Part shown: positions 19,830 to 28,696 of the stretch, in pieces | Layout of the letters: every line of letters starts with the position of its first letter | How positions within the stretch are numbered: position 1 is the stretch's first letter | From: Clostridia bacterium | Lineage (GTDB): Bacteria > Bacillota > Clostridia > Oscillospirales > Acutalibacteraceae | Length of the DNA: 64,000 nt | Assembly (NCBI GenBank): GCA_017555765.1 | Contig: JAFZFT010000092.1 | Span: 1-64,000, forward strand | Reading direction: 5' to 3' | Translations under genes and position numbers: made by a program | Notes under the pieces: generated by a model | What the model was told of the DNA's origin: nothing | The model's input: the letters and a program-made list of their open reading frames with translations, nothing else | Database searches by the model: none

Positions 19830-21202
19830 TGCCTAAAGAATACAGGACAATCAGCGAGGTCGCTGGCCCTCTCGTGCTTATCCGCGGTGTTGATGATGTT
19901 GCATATAATGAGCTTGGCGAAATTGAACTCAGAAATGGTGAGAAGAAGCGTTGCAGAGTTCTTGAGGTTAACGGTACAGATGTACTTGTTCAGCTTTTCG
20001 AATCATCCACAGGTATAAATCTTTCTGACAGTAAAGTCAGATTTCTTGGAAAACAGATGGAACTCGGTGTATCTGAGGATATGCTCGGACGTGTTTTTGA
20101 CGGTCTTGGAAGACCTGTTGACGGCGGTGCGCCGATTATTCCTGAAAAGCGAATGGATGTTAACGGTACTCCTATGAATCCTGCGGCAAGACTTTATCCT
20201 CAGGAGTTTATTCAGACCGGTGTTTCTGCTATTGACGGACTTAATACTCTCGTACGCGGACAGAAGCTTCCTATTTTCTCTGCGTCGGGACTTCCTCATG
20301 CCGAGCTTGCAGCGCAGATTGCAAGACAGGCAAAGGTAAGAGGCAGTGATGATAAATTTGCAGTTGTTTTTGCTGCTATGGGGATAACCTTTGAAGAGTC
20401 TGATTATTTTGTAAAATCCTTCAAAGAAACCGGCGCTATTGACAGAACTGTTATGTTTACTAATCTTGCAAATGACCCCGCTATAGAACGAATCGCTACT
20501 CCTAAAATGGCTATGACTGCCGCAGAGTACCTCGCTTTCGATAGGGGCATGCATGTGCTTGTAATTATGACAGATATCACCAACTACGCTGATGCCTTAA
20601 GAGAAGTTTCAGCAGCACGTAAGGAGGTACCTGCAAGACGCGGTTACCCCGGATATATGTATACCGATCTTGCCTCGATTTATGAAAGAGCAGGCAGACA
20701 GTACGAAAAGAATGGTTCTATTACACTTATACCTATTCTTTCAATGCCTGAGGATGATAAAACTCATCCCATTCCCGACCTTACGGGTTACATCACCGAG
20801 GGGCAGATTATTCTTTCGAGAGAGCTTTACAGAAAGGGTATTACACCTCCTATAGATGTTCTTCCTTCTCTCTCTCGACTTAAAGATAAGGGTATTGGTG
20901 AAGGTAAAACAAGAGCTGACCATTCAAATACTATGAATCAGCTGTTTTCTGCTTATGCGAGAGGTAAGGAATGTAAGGAGCTTATGGTTATTCTCGGTGA
21001 AGCTGCACTAACCGATATTGATAAGCTTTATGCGAAATTTGCCGAAGCCTTCGAGCAGGAGTATGTTTCTCAGGGTAATTATACTGACAGAAGCATTGAG
21101 GAAACTCTTGATGCAGGTTGGAAATTACTTTCAATTCTGCCAAGAAGTGAGCTTAAGCGTATTTCTGATGAATTCCTTGACTTGTACTACATCGAAAAGT
21201 AG
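19829..21202 (+). CDS. ntpB: V-type ATP synthase subunit B
   Basis: A 457-residue regulatory nucleotide-binding subunit without a P-loop. [30 protein letters not shown] and the C-terminal [11 protein letters not shown] are typical. The ATG overlaps the stop of subunit A by one base, giving tight coupling of the equimolar A and B chains. AAAGGGGAGG lies within the end of the A gene. Confidence 0.98.
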   Translation: MPKEYRTISEVAGPLVLIRGVDDVAYNELGEIELRNGEKKRCRVLEVNGTDVLVQLFESSTGINLSDSKVRFLGKQMELGVSEDMLGRVFDGLGRPVDGGAPIIPEKRMDVNGTPMNPAARLYPQEFIQTGVSAIDGLNTLVRGQKLPIFSASGLPHAELAAQIARQAKVRGSDDKFAVVFAAMGITFEESDYFVKSFKETGAIDRTVMFTNLANDPAIERIATPKMAMTAAEYLAFDRGMHVLVIMTDITNYADALREVSAARKEVPARRGYPGYMYTDLASIYERAGRQYEKNGSITLIPILSMPEDDKTHPIPDLTGYITEGQIILSRELYRKGITPPIDVLPSLSRLKDKGIGEGKTRADHSNTMNQLFSAYARGKECKELMVILGEAALTDIDKLYAKFAEAFEQEYVSQGNYTDRSIEETLDAGWKLLSILPRSELKRISDEFLDLYYIEK

Positions 21203-21211
21203 GTGATCGTT

Positions 21212-21862
21212 TTGGCTATTCTTAATGTAAATCCTACACGTATGGAGCTGACTAATCTTAAGCGTAAGCTTCTGACAGCCAGAAAAGGGCACAAGCTTCT
21301 TAAGGATAAAAGAGATGAGCTTATGCGACAGTTTCTTGATCTTGTAAAAGAAAACAGGGAACTCAGAGCAAAGGTCGAGAGAGGTATCCGCGATGCGAAT
21401 ATGCATATGTCTCTTGCTTGCAGTACAATGAGCGAGGAGAGTGTTGCAGTAGCATTGATGCTTCCATCACAGAGTATGAGTGTTGAAATCAGTGAGAAGA
21501 ACATTATGAGTGTAAAGGTACCTGAATATAACCCTGTGTTCAGAACTACACAAGAGGGTAGTATTTATTCTTACGGTTTTGCCTTTACGTCAGGTGATCT
21601 CGATTATGCTGTAAAATCTCTGTACGACATTATGCCTGATATGCTCAGACTTGCTGAGGTTGAAAAAACATGTCAGCTTTTATCGGCGGAAATAGAAAAA
21701 ACACGCCGAAGAGTAAACGCTCTTGAGCATGTTATGATTCCCGATTATGTTGATACAATCAAGTACATCACAATGAAGCTTGATGAAAATGAAAGAAGTA
21801 CAACTGCTCGTCTTATGAAAATCAAAGATATGATGCTTGAAAATGCACATAGCTACAAATAA
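21212..21862 (+). CDS. ntpD: V-type ATP synthase subunit D (central rotor shaft)
   Basis: A 216-residue protein. LNVNPTRMELTNLKRKL at the start and two long helices forming the rotor shaft coiled coil match subunit D. I start it at TTG 21212, preceded by AGGTGA, because family members begin a few residues before LNVNPTRMEL; GTG 21203 is the alternative. Last gene of the V-ATPase operon, followed by a hairpin at 21871-21889. Confidence 0.94.
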   Translation: MAILNVNPTRMELTNLKRKLLTARKGHKLLKDKRDELMRQFLDLVKENRELRAKVERGIRDANMHMSLACSTMSEESVAVALMLPSQSMSVEISEKNIMSVKVPEYNPVFRTTQEGSIYSYGFAFTSGDLDYAVKSLYDIMPDMLRLAEVEKTCQLLSAEIEKTRRRVNALEHVMIPDYVDTIKYITMKLDENERSTTARLMKIKDMMLENAHSYK

Positions 21863-21870
21863 TTATAAAA

Positions 21871-21895
21871 GGGTACCGTTATGGTACCCTTTATT
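21871..21895 (+). terminator. Terminator-like hairpin after the V-ATPase operon
   Basis: A perfect 7-bp stem (21871-21877 with 21883-21889, 5-nt loop) is followed by TTTATT. The T-tract is short and the ylmH start is 12 nt further on, so partial read-through into ylmH is likely. Confidence 0.6.
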
Positions 21896-21906
21896 ACGAG
21901 GTATTT

Positions 21907-22686
21907 ATGACTGATAAAGAAATACTTTTATCAAGGATACATGATAAAAAAGCTGAAGCAGATAAAAATGTTATGATAACTCATTCTGCTTTTTTGTCTG
22001 TTGATGAAATTAACGATAGCGGATTTATCAATATAAAAAATTATAACGGAGTAAAGGCGTTTCATTTCGGCGGTTTCTCTGAAGCTGAAAGACAGGTTAT
22101 ATTTTTTGTACCTGAATGCTTTGGGATATCCGATATTTCAGAATACTTTTCAGAGTGCAAGGATGATAATCCTATAGCGGCAGTAAAAGTCATAAAAGAC
22201 CGATTTTCTTCTCTTTCGCACAGGGATTACCTTGGCGCTATTATGGGCCTTGGTATTAAAAGAGAGCTTGTGGGTGATATAATTACCTGCGATTTCGGTG
22301 CCTATATTATCTGTTTCAAAAGCATAGCATCTTTTATAGTTGAAAATCTCACAAGAGGCGGAAGGGGAACATTGAATTGCTCGGTTGTTGATATTGAAAA
22401 TGTTGAATTGCCGACAGAAAAAACTGAAATAAGATTCCATTCTGTCGCTTCGTTAAGACTTGATAATATTATGAGCAGTGGATTTAATATCCCACGGTCG
22501 GTTTGCGGTGAGTACGTTAATAAAGGTGTGGTATTTATTAATTCTGTACGGGTGCTGAAGGTTGATGCACCGGTCAGGGAACACGATAAATTAGTAGTGC
22601 GAGGTAAAGGTAAGATTGTTTTAGAGAAAGTAATAGGAGAGAATAAAAAAGGCAGAGTACATATCAATATCAAGCACTATCTATAA
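21907..22686 (+). CDS. ylmH: YlmH-type S4-domain RNA-binding protein
   Basis: A 259-residue protein. An N-terminal region with FHFGGFSEAERQVIFFVPE and HRDYLGAIMGLGIKRE defines the YlmH family. A C-terminal S4 domain (about residues 180-245: SVASLRLDNIMSSGFNIPRS and VFINSVRV) binds RNA. YlmH proteins bind ribosomes and have been linked to ribosome quality control and septum-region gene clusters. Here the gene is not in a division cluster but follows the V-ATPase operon. ACGAGG precedes ATG 21907. Confidence 0.9.
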   Translation: MTDKEILLSRIHDKKAEADKNVMITHSAFLSVDEINDSGFINIKNYNGVKAFHFGGFSEAERQVIFFVPECFGISDISEYFSECKDDNPIAAVKVIKDRFSSLSHRDYLGAIMGLGIKRELVGDIITCDFGAYIICFKSIASFIVENLTRGGRGTLNCSVVDIENVELPTEKTEIRFHSVASLRLDNIMSSGFNIPRSVCGEYVNKGVVFINSVRVLKVDAPVREHDKLVVRGKGKIVLEKVIGENKKGRVHINIKHYL

Positions 22687-22697
22687 ATAATGAATAT

Positions 22698-22741
22698 TTC
22701 ACCTGTAATCAGAGAAAAATATTATAGGTGAATTTTTTATG
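22698..22741 (+). terminator. Terminator hairpin whose 3' arm carries the next gene's SD
   Basis: The 12-nt arms 22698-22709 and 22721-22732 pair with one mismatch, followed by TTTTTT (22733-22738) and then directly by the ATG of the next gene (22739). The SD AGGTGA (22726-22731) lies in the 3' arm, so the same hairpin can both terminate ylmH transcripts and mask the ribosome site. Confidence 0.65.
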
Positions 22742-24172
22742 GTTAATTTTTGTTTAAGATACGCTCAGAACTTAACAGTTATAAATAAAATACTACGGGT
22801 GGATGAAAATTTTGATATAATAATCAAACGTATTGATATAGCGGGAAGAAAAGCAACGATATACTGCATAGACGGATATGTAAAGGATGAAATGTTTGAA
22901 AAAATGCTCGAATATCTCTCTAAATTGACACAGATCGATATGCAGGGAGTAGAAACAGCTGATGATTTTATTGATAGACACATTACTTACATCGAAACGA
23001 GTGCCGAGGCAGAAATCAATAAATTTATAACCTTTATTTTATCCGGCGCCTGCGGAATGATTGTAGACGGGTTTGATAAAGGCATAATAATTGATTGCAG
23101 AACTTATCCTGCGAGAAATGTTCAGGAGCCTGAGTCGGATAAAGTGCTCAGAGGTTCTCACGAAGGCTTTGTAGAAACGGTTATTTTTAACACGACTCTC
23201 ATAAGACGAAAAATACGAAACACAAATCTTACCCTTAAATCCTTTCAGGTTGGCACTGAATCGAAAACTGATGTAATTGTTTGTTATCTTAATGATGCCG
23301 TTAATAAAAAACAGTTGAAAATACTTACTGAAAAGCTGAACAACTTAAAGGTTAATGCGCTGCCCATGACTCAGGAAAGTCTCAAAGAGTGTCTTATTCC
23401 GGGGCAGTTCTGGAATCCTTTTCCGAGGGTACGGTATACTGAACGCCCGGATACAGCCGCCGCTTGTATATTTGACGGAAATATAATAATACTGACCGAC
23501 GGATCGCCTTCAGCTATGATAATACCGACAGGTATTTTCGATTTTATTCAGGATATAAACGACTATTACTTTCCTCCGCTTATAGGTAGCTTTTTACGGT
23601 TTATCAGAGGTGTTGTTTTCGTACTGTCTCTGCTTTTTATACCTGCATGGTATCTGATAACTGAATATCATACGGCTTTGCCTGATTTCCTGAAATTTAT
23701 GCTCATAGAAGAGCCTAATAATGTACCGATAATTGCACAGCTGTTGATTGTTGAGTTTGTGATTGACACATTGAGACTCGCATCGCTGAATACACCCAGC
23801 GCTTTGAGTAACTCATTCAGTGTCGTGGGCGCTCTTGTGCTCGGCGAATTCGCAGTCAGATCAGGATGGTTTGTTTCGGAAGTCGTATTGTTTATGGCTT
23901 TTGTTGCAATATCAAACTTTACTCAGCCCAGTTTCGAGTTGGGGTACGCTATTAAACTTTCCCGTACTTTTATTCTGATTCTTTGCGGATTATTTAAAAT
24001 ATGGGGATTTGTTTTCGGTACACTTATTGTGTGTATTGTAATTGCAGCTACAAGAACAATTGACGGTCACACGTATCTGTATCCTGTAATTCCGTTTAAT
24101 AAAGGGGCGTTACGGAGTTTATTGGTACGAAGACAGATAAAATGTTCATACGATAAAAACATCAATAAATAA
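22739..24172 (+). CDS. GerA-family spore germination/SpoVAF-like membrane protein
   Basis: A 477-residue protein with an N-terminal soluble domain (to about residue 280) and about five C-terminal membrane helices. GSHEGFVETVIFNTTLIRRKIR, LIPGQFWNPFPRVRYTERPD and ILTDGSPSAMIIPTGIFDF are typical of GerA A-subunits and SpoVAF. No B or C subunit gene and no spoVA genes are beside it, so it is an orphan; SpoVAF-type ion channels can act with a partner encoded elsewhere. Expected in the inner membrane of the spore. Confidence 0.87.
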   Translation: MVNFCLRYAQNLTVINKILRVDENFDIIIKRIDIAGRKATIYCIDGYVKDEMFEKMLEYLSKLTQIDMQGVETADDFIDRHITYIETSAEAEINKFITFILSGACGMIVDGFDKGIIIDCRTYPARNVQEPESDKVLRGSHEGFVETVIFNTTLIRRKIRNTNLTLKSFQVGTESKTDVIVCYLNDAVNKKQLKILTEKLNNLKVNALPMTQESLKECLIPGQFWNPFPRVRYTERPDTAAACIFDGNIIILTDGSPSAMIIPTGIFDFIQDINDYYFPPLIGSFLRFIRGVVFVLSLLFIPAWYLITEYHTALPDFLKFMLIEEPNNVPIIAQLLIVEFVIDTLRLASLNTPSALSNSFSVVGALVLGEFAVRSGWFVSEVVLFMAFVAISNFTQPSFELGYAIKLSRTFILILCGLFKIWGFVFGTLIVCIVIAATRTIDGHTYLYPVIPFNKGALRSLLVRRQIKCSYDKNINK

Positions 24173-24173
24173 T

Positions 24174-24219
24174 AAAACTGTCGCTGTTTGTACTGTTAGT
24201 ACTTAGGCGACAGTTTTTT
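24174..24219. terminator. Bidirectional terminator between convergent genes
   Basis: An 11-bp stem (24174-24184 with 24207-24217) encloses a smaller GTACT/AGTAC hairpin (24190-24194 with 24198-24202) and ends in TTTTTT. The A-run on the other side lets it serve the minus-strand gene 24228-24446 as well. Confidence 0.85.
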
Positions 24220-24227
24220 CTTATAAA

Positions 24228-24446
24228 TCAAAGCTTAAAATCTTCCTCGGTATAGTCTGTTGATATAACCGCTCTTTCGGGTATACGTCTGAGTGGATCG
24301 TACTGATAGTGTCTGCATTTTCCATAGAGATCGACAATACCTTTCTTTTCACAGAGTACAGATTCCTTGTCTTTGGGCATACGGCCGTAACGGCAATTCA
24401 TACATACTTTTGAATATTTCTTTTTATCGATTAATTTCTGCCTCAT
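24228..24446 (-). CDS. Small four-cysteine protein of unknown function
   Basis: A 72-residue basic protein with CMNCRYG, CEKKG and CRHY, a CX2C-X(n)-C-X(n)-C spacing that suggests a metal-binding site. I do not recognise the family by name. I start it at 24446, where GGCAGGTG lies just upstream on the minus strand; a longer form from 24485 lacks an SD. It converges on the GerA-like gene and diverges from the spoIIIA operon, so a sporulation role is possible but unproven. Confidence 0.7.
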   Translation of the reverse strand: MRQKLIDKKKYSKVCMNCRYGRMPKDKESVLCEKKGIVDLYGKCRHYQYDPLRRIPERAVISTDYTEEDFKL

Positions 24447-24583
24447 ATTGCACCTGCCTGAAATTATTTGAAATGATTTTATCATATAAATTACTTTTTT
24501 GCAATAGATAAGCGACCAACTCTTGTTCTAAAATGAAAGTAGCGTTTCATATATTGGTACAAAAGAGTAAGGGAGGATGTCGG

Positions 24584-25585
24584 ATGGATTATAAAAGCTC
24601 GTTTGACTGTGCAATATCAGGTCTTTGTGACGAAATCAAAAACGCACTGATTCGTGTTGATGACGACGTAAAACAAAGCTGCAACGAGATCAGGGTCAGG
24701 ATTGATAAACCGATAATTTTGGTTTGTAACGGTGAAAATATAACTCCTGATATAAATGGAAAACGCTCCGCTACATCAGGCATTATTTGTACAAAAAATA
24801 TGCTGAATGACAGTTTTATACGCATATGCGAATATTCCGTACACGCACACAGCTCTGAACTTATCAGAGGTTTTATTACTGTTAAGGGAGGGCATAGGGT
24901 CGGTATAACAGGTACTGCTGTAGTTGATGATAAAAACAATATAACTGCTATCCGCGATGTTTCCTCTCTGAATATACGTATTGCTAAAGAGATTAAAGGG
25001 TGTGCAAGTGATATATACTGTAAGTTGTATAGAGATTCAGTTAAAAATATCATTTTGGCCGGACCTCCTTCAAGTGGTAAAACTACAGTGCTGAGAGATC
25101 TTGTGAGAAAGCTGTCAGATGATGGTAAAACAGTATCTGTTATTGATGAACGTCAGGAAATTACTGCTATGAATAAAGGCATATGCTTTTGTGATGTCGG
25201 ATTGAATACCGATGTTTATTATGGATATCCTAAAGTGACTGCAATTAATATGGCGGTACGAACTATGTCACCTGAGGTGATAGCTGTTGATGAAATATGT
25301 GATGAAAACGAGGTTCAGGCTGTTGCTCGGGCGGCAAATTGCGGTATCGGACTTATTGTTACTATGCATGCGAACGATTTAACTGATATTGCATCCAAAT
25401 ATCAATCGTTAGAGCTTTTACGTACAGGTGTATTTGATGCAGTTGTTATTCTTGAGAGGCAAAAAAACATATACGTAAAAACCGTTTATGATATTGAGGA
25501 GATAAATGATGAAATTTATCGGTGGAGGACTTCTTTGGATGAGTTTGATGCTTGCGGGGATAAAAATATCAGAGCGCTTAGATAA
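24584..25585 (+). CDS. spoIIIAA: Stage III sporulation protein AA (ATPase)
   Basis: A 333-residue cytoplasmic ATPase of the type II/IV secretion-ATPase-like group. The P-loop GPPSSGKTT begins at residue 160, with VIDERQEI and VIAVDEICDENEV following. It energises the SpoIIIA-SpoIIQ channel between mother cell and forespore. ATG 24584 is chosen because GGGAGG sits 7 nt upstream; the frame is open back to 24533. The last 80 nt overlap spoIIIAB in another frame, adding a C-terminal tail of about 26 residues. Confidence 0.95.
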   Translation: MDYKSSFDCAISGLCDEIKNALIRVDDDVKQSCNEIRVRIDKPIILVCNGENITPDINGKRSATSGIICTKNMLNDSFIRICEYSVHAHSSELIRGFITVKGGHRVGITGTAVVDDKNNITAIRDVSSLNIRIAKEIKGCASDIYCKLYRDSVKNIILAGPPSSGKTTVLRDLVRKLSDDGKTVSVIDERQEITAMNKGICFCDVGLNTDVYYGYPKVTAINMAVRTMSPEVIAVDEICDENEVQAVARAANCGIGLIVTMHANDLTDIASKYQSLELLRTGVFDAVVILERQKNIYVKTVYDIEEINDEIYRWRTSLDEFDACGDKNIRALR

Positions 25586-26012
25586 AAGGTGTGAAATATT
25601 CCGTGAAGTATTAATGATGATTGAAGAAATTAAAAACGGAATATGTTATTTAGCATTACCTATAGATGAAGTTTTTATAGAGATTGAAAAGAACGGTATT
25701 TGTAAAAAACTCAAATTTTTGAGCTGTTTTAAAATAGCTGTTGAGAGCGGAAAAGATTTCCCGGGCGCATGGCGTGAATCTGTTTATAATACATATATGC
25801 CACTTAAGAAAAGTGAAAAAGAAAAATTAATCAGTATGGCGCTAGCGTTAGGACGTACTGACTCAGAGGGACAAAGTAATATGCTCAGGCTATACTACGA
25901 ACAGTTTAACAGGTATTCAGATGAAGCATATGAGGTAAGGAAAAAATATTTTTTCCCATCTCAGGTTTCCGGGTTTCTTTTTGGGGGAGCAGTATTCATT
26001 TTACTTGTATAA
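25506..26012 (+). CDS. spoIIIAB: Stage III sporulation protein AB
   Basis: A 168-residue protein with an N-terminal membrane helix, a helical middle (EVLMMIEEIKNGI, LALGRTDSEGQ) and a C-terminal membrane helix, as in SpoIIIAB, a GspF-like platform protein. The start is ATG 25506 or the adjacent ATG 25509, with GAGGAG upstream inside spoIIIAA. The N-terminus matches the family, so the 80-nt overlap with spoIIIAA is real and not a mis-start. Confidence 0.92.
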   Translation: MMKFIGGGLLWMSLMLAGIKISERLDKRCEIFREVLMMIEEIKNGICYLALPIDEVFIEIEKNGICKKLKFLSCFKIAVESGKDFPGAWRESVYNTYMPLKKSEKEKLISMALALGRTDSEGQSNMLRLYYEQFNRYSDEAYEVRKKYFFPSQVSGFLFGGAVFILLV

Positions 26013-26024
26013 CGGAGGATTTTG

Positions 26025-26219
26025 ATGGAAATTGATCTGATATTTAAAATTGCAGGGATTGGCATTATTGTATCAATACTTAATCAGATACTTGCCCGTT
26101 CAGATAAGGGTGAATACGTGATGATTACCACCCTGGCCGGAATAATTATAGTTTTTATTATGCTTGTTCCGTATATAGAAGAATTCTTTAAGTCGGTACG
26201 GGATATTGCTGATTTCTGA
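26025..26219 (+). CDS. spoIIIAC: Stage III sporulation protein AC
   Basis: A 64-residue protein with two membrane helices, the usual size and topology of SpoIIIAC (typically 65-68 residues). ATG 26025 is 6 nt after CGGAGG; the overlapping TTG 26022 is less likely. A small integral part of the forespore channel complex, encoded between AB and AD. Confidence 0.93.
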   Translation: MEIDLIFKIAGIGIIVSILNQILARSDKGEYVMITTLAGIIIVFIMLVPYIEEFFKSVRDIADF

Positions 26220-26220
26220 T

Positions 26221-26601
26221 ATGCTTAAGATTGTCTTATTTGCAGTATTCATCTGTGTCTTGAGTATGATTATAAAGCGTAACTGTATTGAGTTGTATTT
26301 GCCCTTTCAGATTGGAGCTGCTATAACTGTTTTAGTTTACATATTCAGCAGTACAGCTGACGAAATTGCATCATTTTTGTCATTTGCCGAAAGCATCGGT
26401 GACGGATACGGAATAATTAAATCGCTGATAAAAGCATCGTTGATTACTATTGCAACTAAGTTTGGTTGTGACATATGCAAAGAGAACGGCAATATGCTTA
26501 TTGGTGATGTTTTAGAGCTCGGAGGAAAACTTATGATTCTTATAATTTCTCTACCATACATAATAACAGTAATAAAATTATCCGCTGAGTTTCTGAAATG
26601 A
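26221..26601 (+). CDS. spoIIIAD: Stage III sporulation protein AD
   Basis: A 126-residue protein with three to four membrane helices. FQIGAAITVLVYIF and the C-terminal LELGGKLMILIISLPYI match SpoIIIAD. I choose ATG 26221, one base after the AC stop; TTG 26206 is an alternative that would overlap AC. No strong SD is visible, so translation probably depends on coupling to AC. It overlaps AE by 4 nt (ATGA). Confidence 0.92.
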   Translation: MLKIVLFAVFICVLSMIIKRNCIELYLPFQIGAAITVLVYIFSSTADEIASFLSFAESIGDGYGIIKSLIKASLITIATKFGCDICKENGNMLIGDVLELGGKLMILIISLPYIITVIKLSAEFLK

Positions 26602-27701
26602 AAAATATTTTTATTGTATTTGTATTATTTTTTCTTATATGTTCTTTTGGTGTAAACTGTAGAGCGATAGAACCCGATGAGGAATATTACTCTGCGCTGA
26701 TTGATTCTGCAATCGATTCAGATACTGGAGAAAAACTCAATAAAATCGGTATTAATGACTTTACTCCTGATGAAATATTCAATATTTCATTTAGTCGAAT
26801 AGGAGAATACTTTCATGAAAGTATTGTTGATAAGTCTTCTGAGGTTACGTCCTCTTTTTCCAAAATACTAATTGTACTGATTATTCTTATAACAGTTAAA
26901 TCATTTTTATGCTCAGATGACGGCAAGAATATAAAAATAATAGGTACAATAACCATTGTAGTACTTTCCGTTGATATATGCAGCAATGTATTAGAAGTGC
27001 TTCTGAGTACTATGAAAACAAGCGGAAGTTTTATGTTGTCGTTTATACCGATTTATACAGTTATATTATCTATCGGCGGAAGCGTAACGAGTGGAATTAC
27101 ATATAACAGCGTTGCATTTGGGTTTGCTCAGCTTATATCTATATTTATTAATAACTTTGCAACTGATCTTACGGGTGTTTTTCTTTCAATATCAGTAGCT
27201 TTTTCGTTAAACAGCACAATTAATTTTAATAGATTTATTTCTGGCGTAAATAAGTTTGTATCAACTTTTATAGGTTTACTGTCAAGTGGATTTGCGGCAA
27301 TTCTTTCTGTCAGAGGAGTACTTTCGGTTGCAATTGATTCTGCAACATCAAAAAGCATAAAATTTCTGATTGGCAGTCTCATACCGATTGTAGGTTCATC
27401 AATAAGCGATGCATATTCAACAGTACTTGGCAGTATTAATGTTATAAAAGGCTCTGTTGCAGTTGCAGGTATAATAATTATGCTTGTAATCACAGTACCT
27501 CCTATTCTTGAAGGAGTACTGTACTGTCTTTCCTTTACTGTTTTGTCTTACATATCTGATATGGCTGAATTAAACGAAGTTTCATCTGTAATCAGATCTT
27601 TTTATTCAGCATTGCGTACTATAATTCTGCTTAATATATTTCAGTTGTTTATCCTGATTGTCTCTACGGCAATTATGATTTCTTTAAAAGGAGGTAGTTG
27701 A
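26598..27701 (+). CDS. spoIIIAE: Stage III sporulation protein AE
   Basis: A 367-residue membrane protein with an N-terminal signal-like helix (residues ~3-20), a short outside segment rich in Asp/Glu and about seven to eight membrane helices, as in SpoIIIAE. It belongs to the mother-cell side of the feeding-tube channel. The start codon overlaps the AD stop. The end carries AAAAGGAGGT (27686-27695), which serves the next gene. Confidence 0.93.
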   Translation: MKNIFIVFVLFFLICSFGVNCRAIEPDEEYYSALIDSAIDSDTGEKLNKIGINDFTPDEIFNISFSRIGEYFHESIVDKSSEVTSSFSKILIVLIILITVKSFLCSDDGKNIKIIGTITIVVLSVDICSNVLEVLLSTMKTSGSFMLSFIPIYTVILSIGGSVTSGITYNSVAFGFAQLISIFINNFATDLTGVFLSISVAFSLNSTINFNRFISGVNKFVSTFIGLLSSGFAAILSVRGVLSVAIDSATSKSIKFLIGSLIPIVGSSISDAYSTVLGSINVIKGSVAVAGIIIMLVITVPPILEGVLYCLSFTVLSYISDMAELNEVSSVIRSFYSALRTIILLNIFQLFILIVSTAIMISLKGGS

Positions 27702-27702
27702 G

Positions 27703-28167
27703 CTGAACGATTTTAAATATTGGTGCTACACAGTTTGTGTTGTTGTGATAATATCCGGAGTTTTATTAGCACTAATACCTGATTCAAAGCTTGATAAATC
27801 TTACAAAAGCTTTGTTGCGTTGATTACAATGTTTATGTTTATTACACCTTTTTTTAAAGCTAAAAAAGACGATACTTTCGTTACATTAACAAGCTTTTCT
27901 ACAGAGATTTCTAAAGAAGAGTTAATGTATAACGACACAAGTCTTGTTCTTAATTGTGCGGAAGATTTACTGGACCAAAGTATTGATGATGCACTGAAAA
28001 ATGCTGAAATAAATGCGCTGTGTGAGTCGTGTATAAAAGAAAAAAACGGAGAAGCTTACATCTCAAAAGTTGATATACATGGTGAACTTACCAAAGAGGA
28101 GGAGGGAAAAGTTATTTCGATAATCAACGGTATTGCAGGTGGTGTTGAAATTGAATTTGTCGGATAA
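27703..28167 (+). CDS. spoIIIAF: Stage III sporulation protein AF, probable CTG start
   Basis: A protein of about 154 residues with two N-terminal membrane helices (CYTVCVVVIISGVLLALIP; SFVALITMFMFITPFF) and a soluble domain ending in VEIEFVG. The first standard start codon in frame is GTG 27745, but that is 50 nt from any SD and would cut the first helix. A perfect AAAAGGAGGT at 27686-27695 points to CTG 27703 at 7-nt spacing. So I call CTG as start; the extended N-terminus restores the family topology. Confidence 0.85.
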   Translation: MNDFKYWCYTVCVVVIISGVLLALIPDSKLDKSYKSFVALITMFMFITPFFKAKKDDTFVTLTSFSTEISKEELMYNDTSLVLNCAEDLLDQSIDDALKNAEINALCESCIKEKNGEAYISKVDIHGELTKEEEGKVISIINGIAGGVEIEFVG

Positions 28168-28684
28168 GTGGTCGGATTTGTTGAAAAATGAGAGCGTAAA
28201 CAAGCTCTTAGAAAAATTAAAGTCGGATAAAAAAATAGCGTTGATCATACTTGTCGGATTCGTGGGAATGATACTCATATTATTCAGTCCTGATGATAAT
28301 AAAATTGAAAAAAACAGCAACGATTATGATCGAGTCAATTTTAATTCGGATAATATTCAAAGTGAAGTCGAATCAATGATTGAATCAATTAAGGGCGCAG
28401 GTAAAACGAAGGTTTACATTACATACGAAAGTGATTCTGAACATGTGTACGCAATGAATGTTGACGAAAAATCAGACGGAACCGAATTGCATTATAAAAG
28501 TGAATACATAATAACCGATGATGAAACCGGGTTGATTTTAAAGGTAATTTATCCTAAGGTAAGAGGTGTTGCAGTAATATGTGAGGGTGGCGGCGACCCA
28601 CTTGTAAAAGAAAAAATTTATTCTGTAATATCAGCGCTATTTGATATTTCAACAAACAAAATCAGTGTTACAGATATGAAGTAA
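28151..28684 (+). CDS. spoIIIAG: Stage III sporulation protein AG
   Basis: A protein of about 177 residues with one membrane helix (KIALIILVGFVGMILILF), a linker, and a C-terminal ring-building domain with KTKVYITYES and VRGVAVICEGG, the SpoIIIAG signature. SpoIIIAG forms a large oligomeric ring in the channel. The start is uncertain: TTG 28151 (8 nt after AGGTGG) is preferred, with TTG 28145 and 28133 and GTG 28139 and 28142 also in frame. It overlaps spoIIIAF by 17 nt. Confidence 0.9.
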   Translation: MNLSDKWSDLLKNESVNKLLEKLKSDKKIALIILVGFVGMILILFSPDDNKIEKNSNDYDRVNFNSDNIQSEVESMIESIKGAGKTKVYITYESDSEHVYAMNVDEKSDGTELHYKSEYIITDDETGLILKVIYPKVRGVAVICEGGGDPLVKEKIYSVISALFDISTNKISVTDMK

Positions 28685-28696
28685 GGAGATAATTAT

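Noticed and set aside
20003..20554. 183-residue minus-strand ORF inside ntpB
   Set aside because: Fully antisense to a highly conserved gene, with no ribosome site or recognisable domain.
24500..24584. Sigma-E promoter before spoIIIAA
   Set aside because: Expected biologically, and CATATATT at 24548 resembles a -10, but no matching -35 at the right spacing was seen; not reported.
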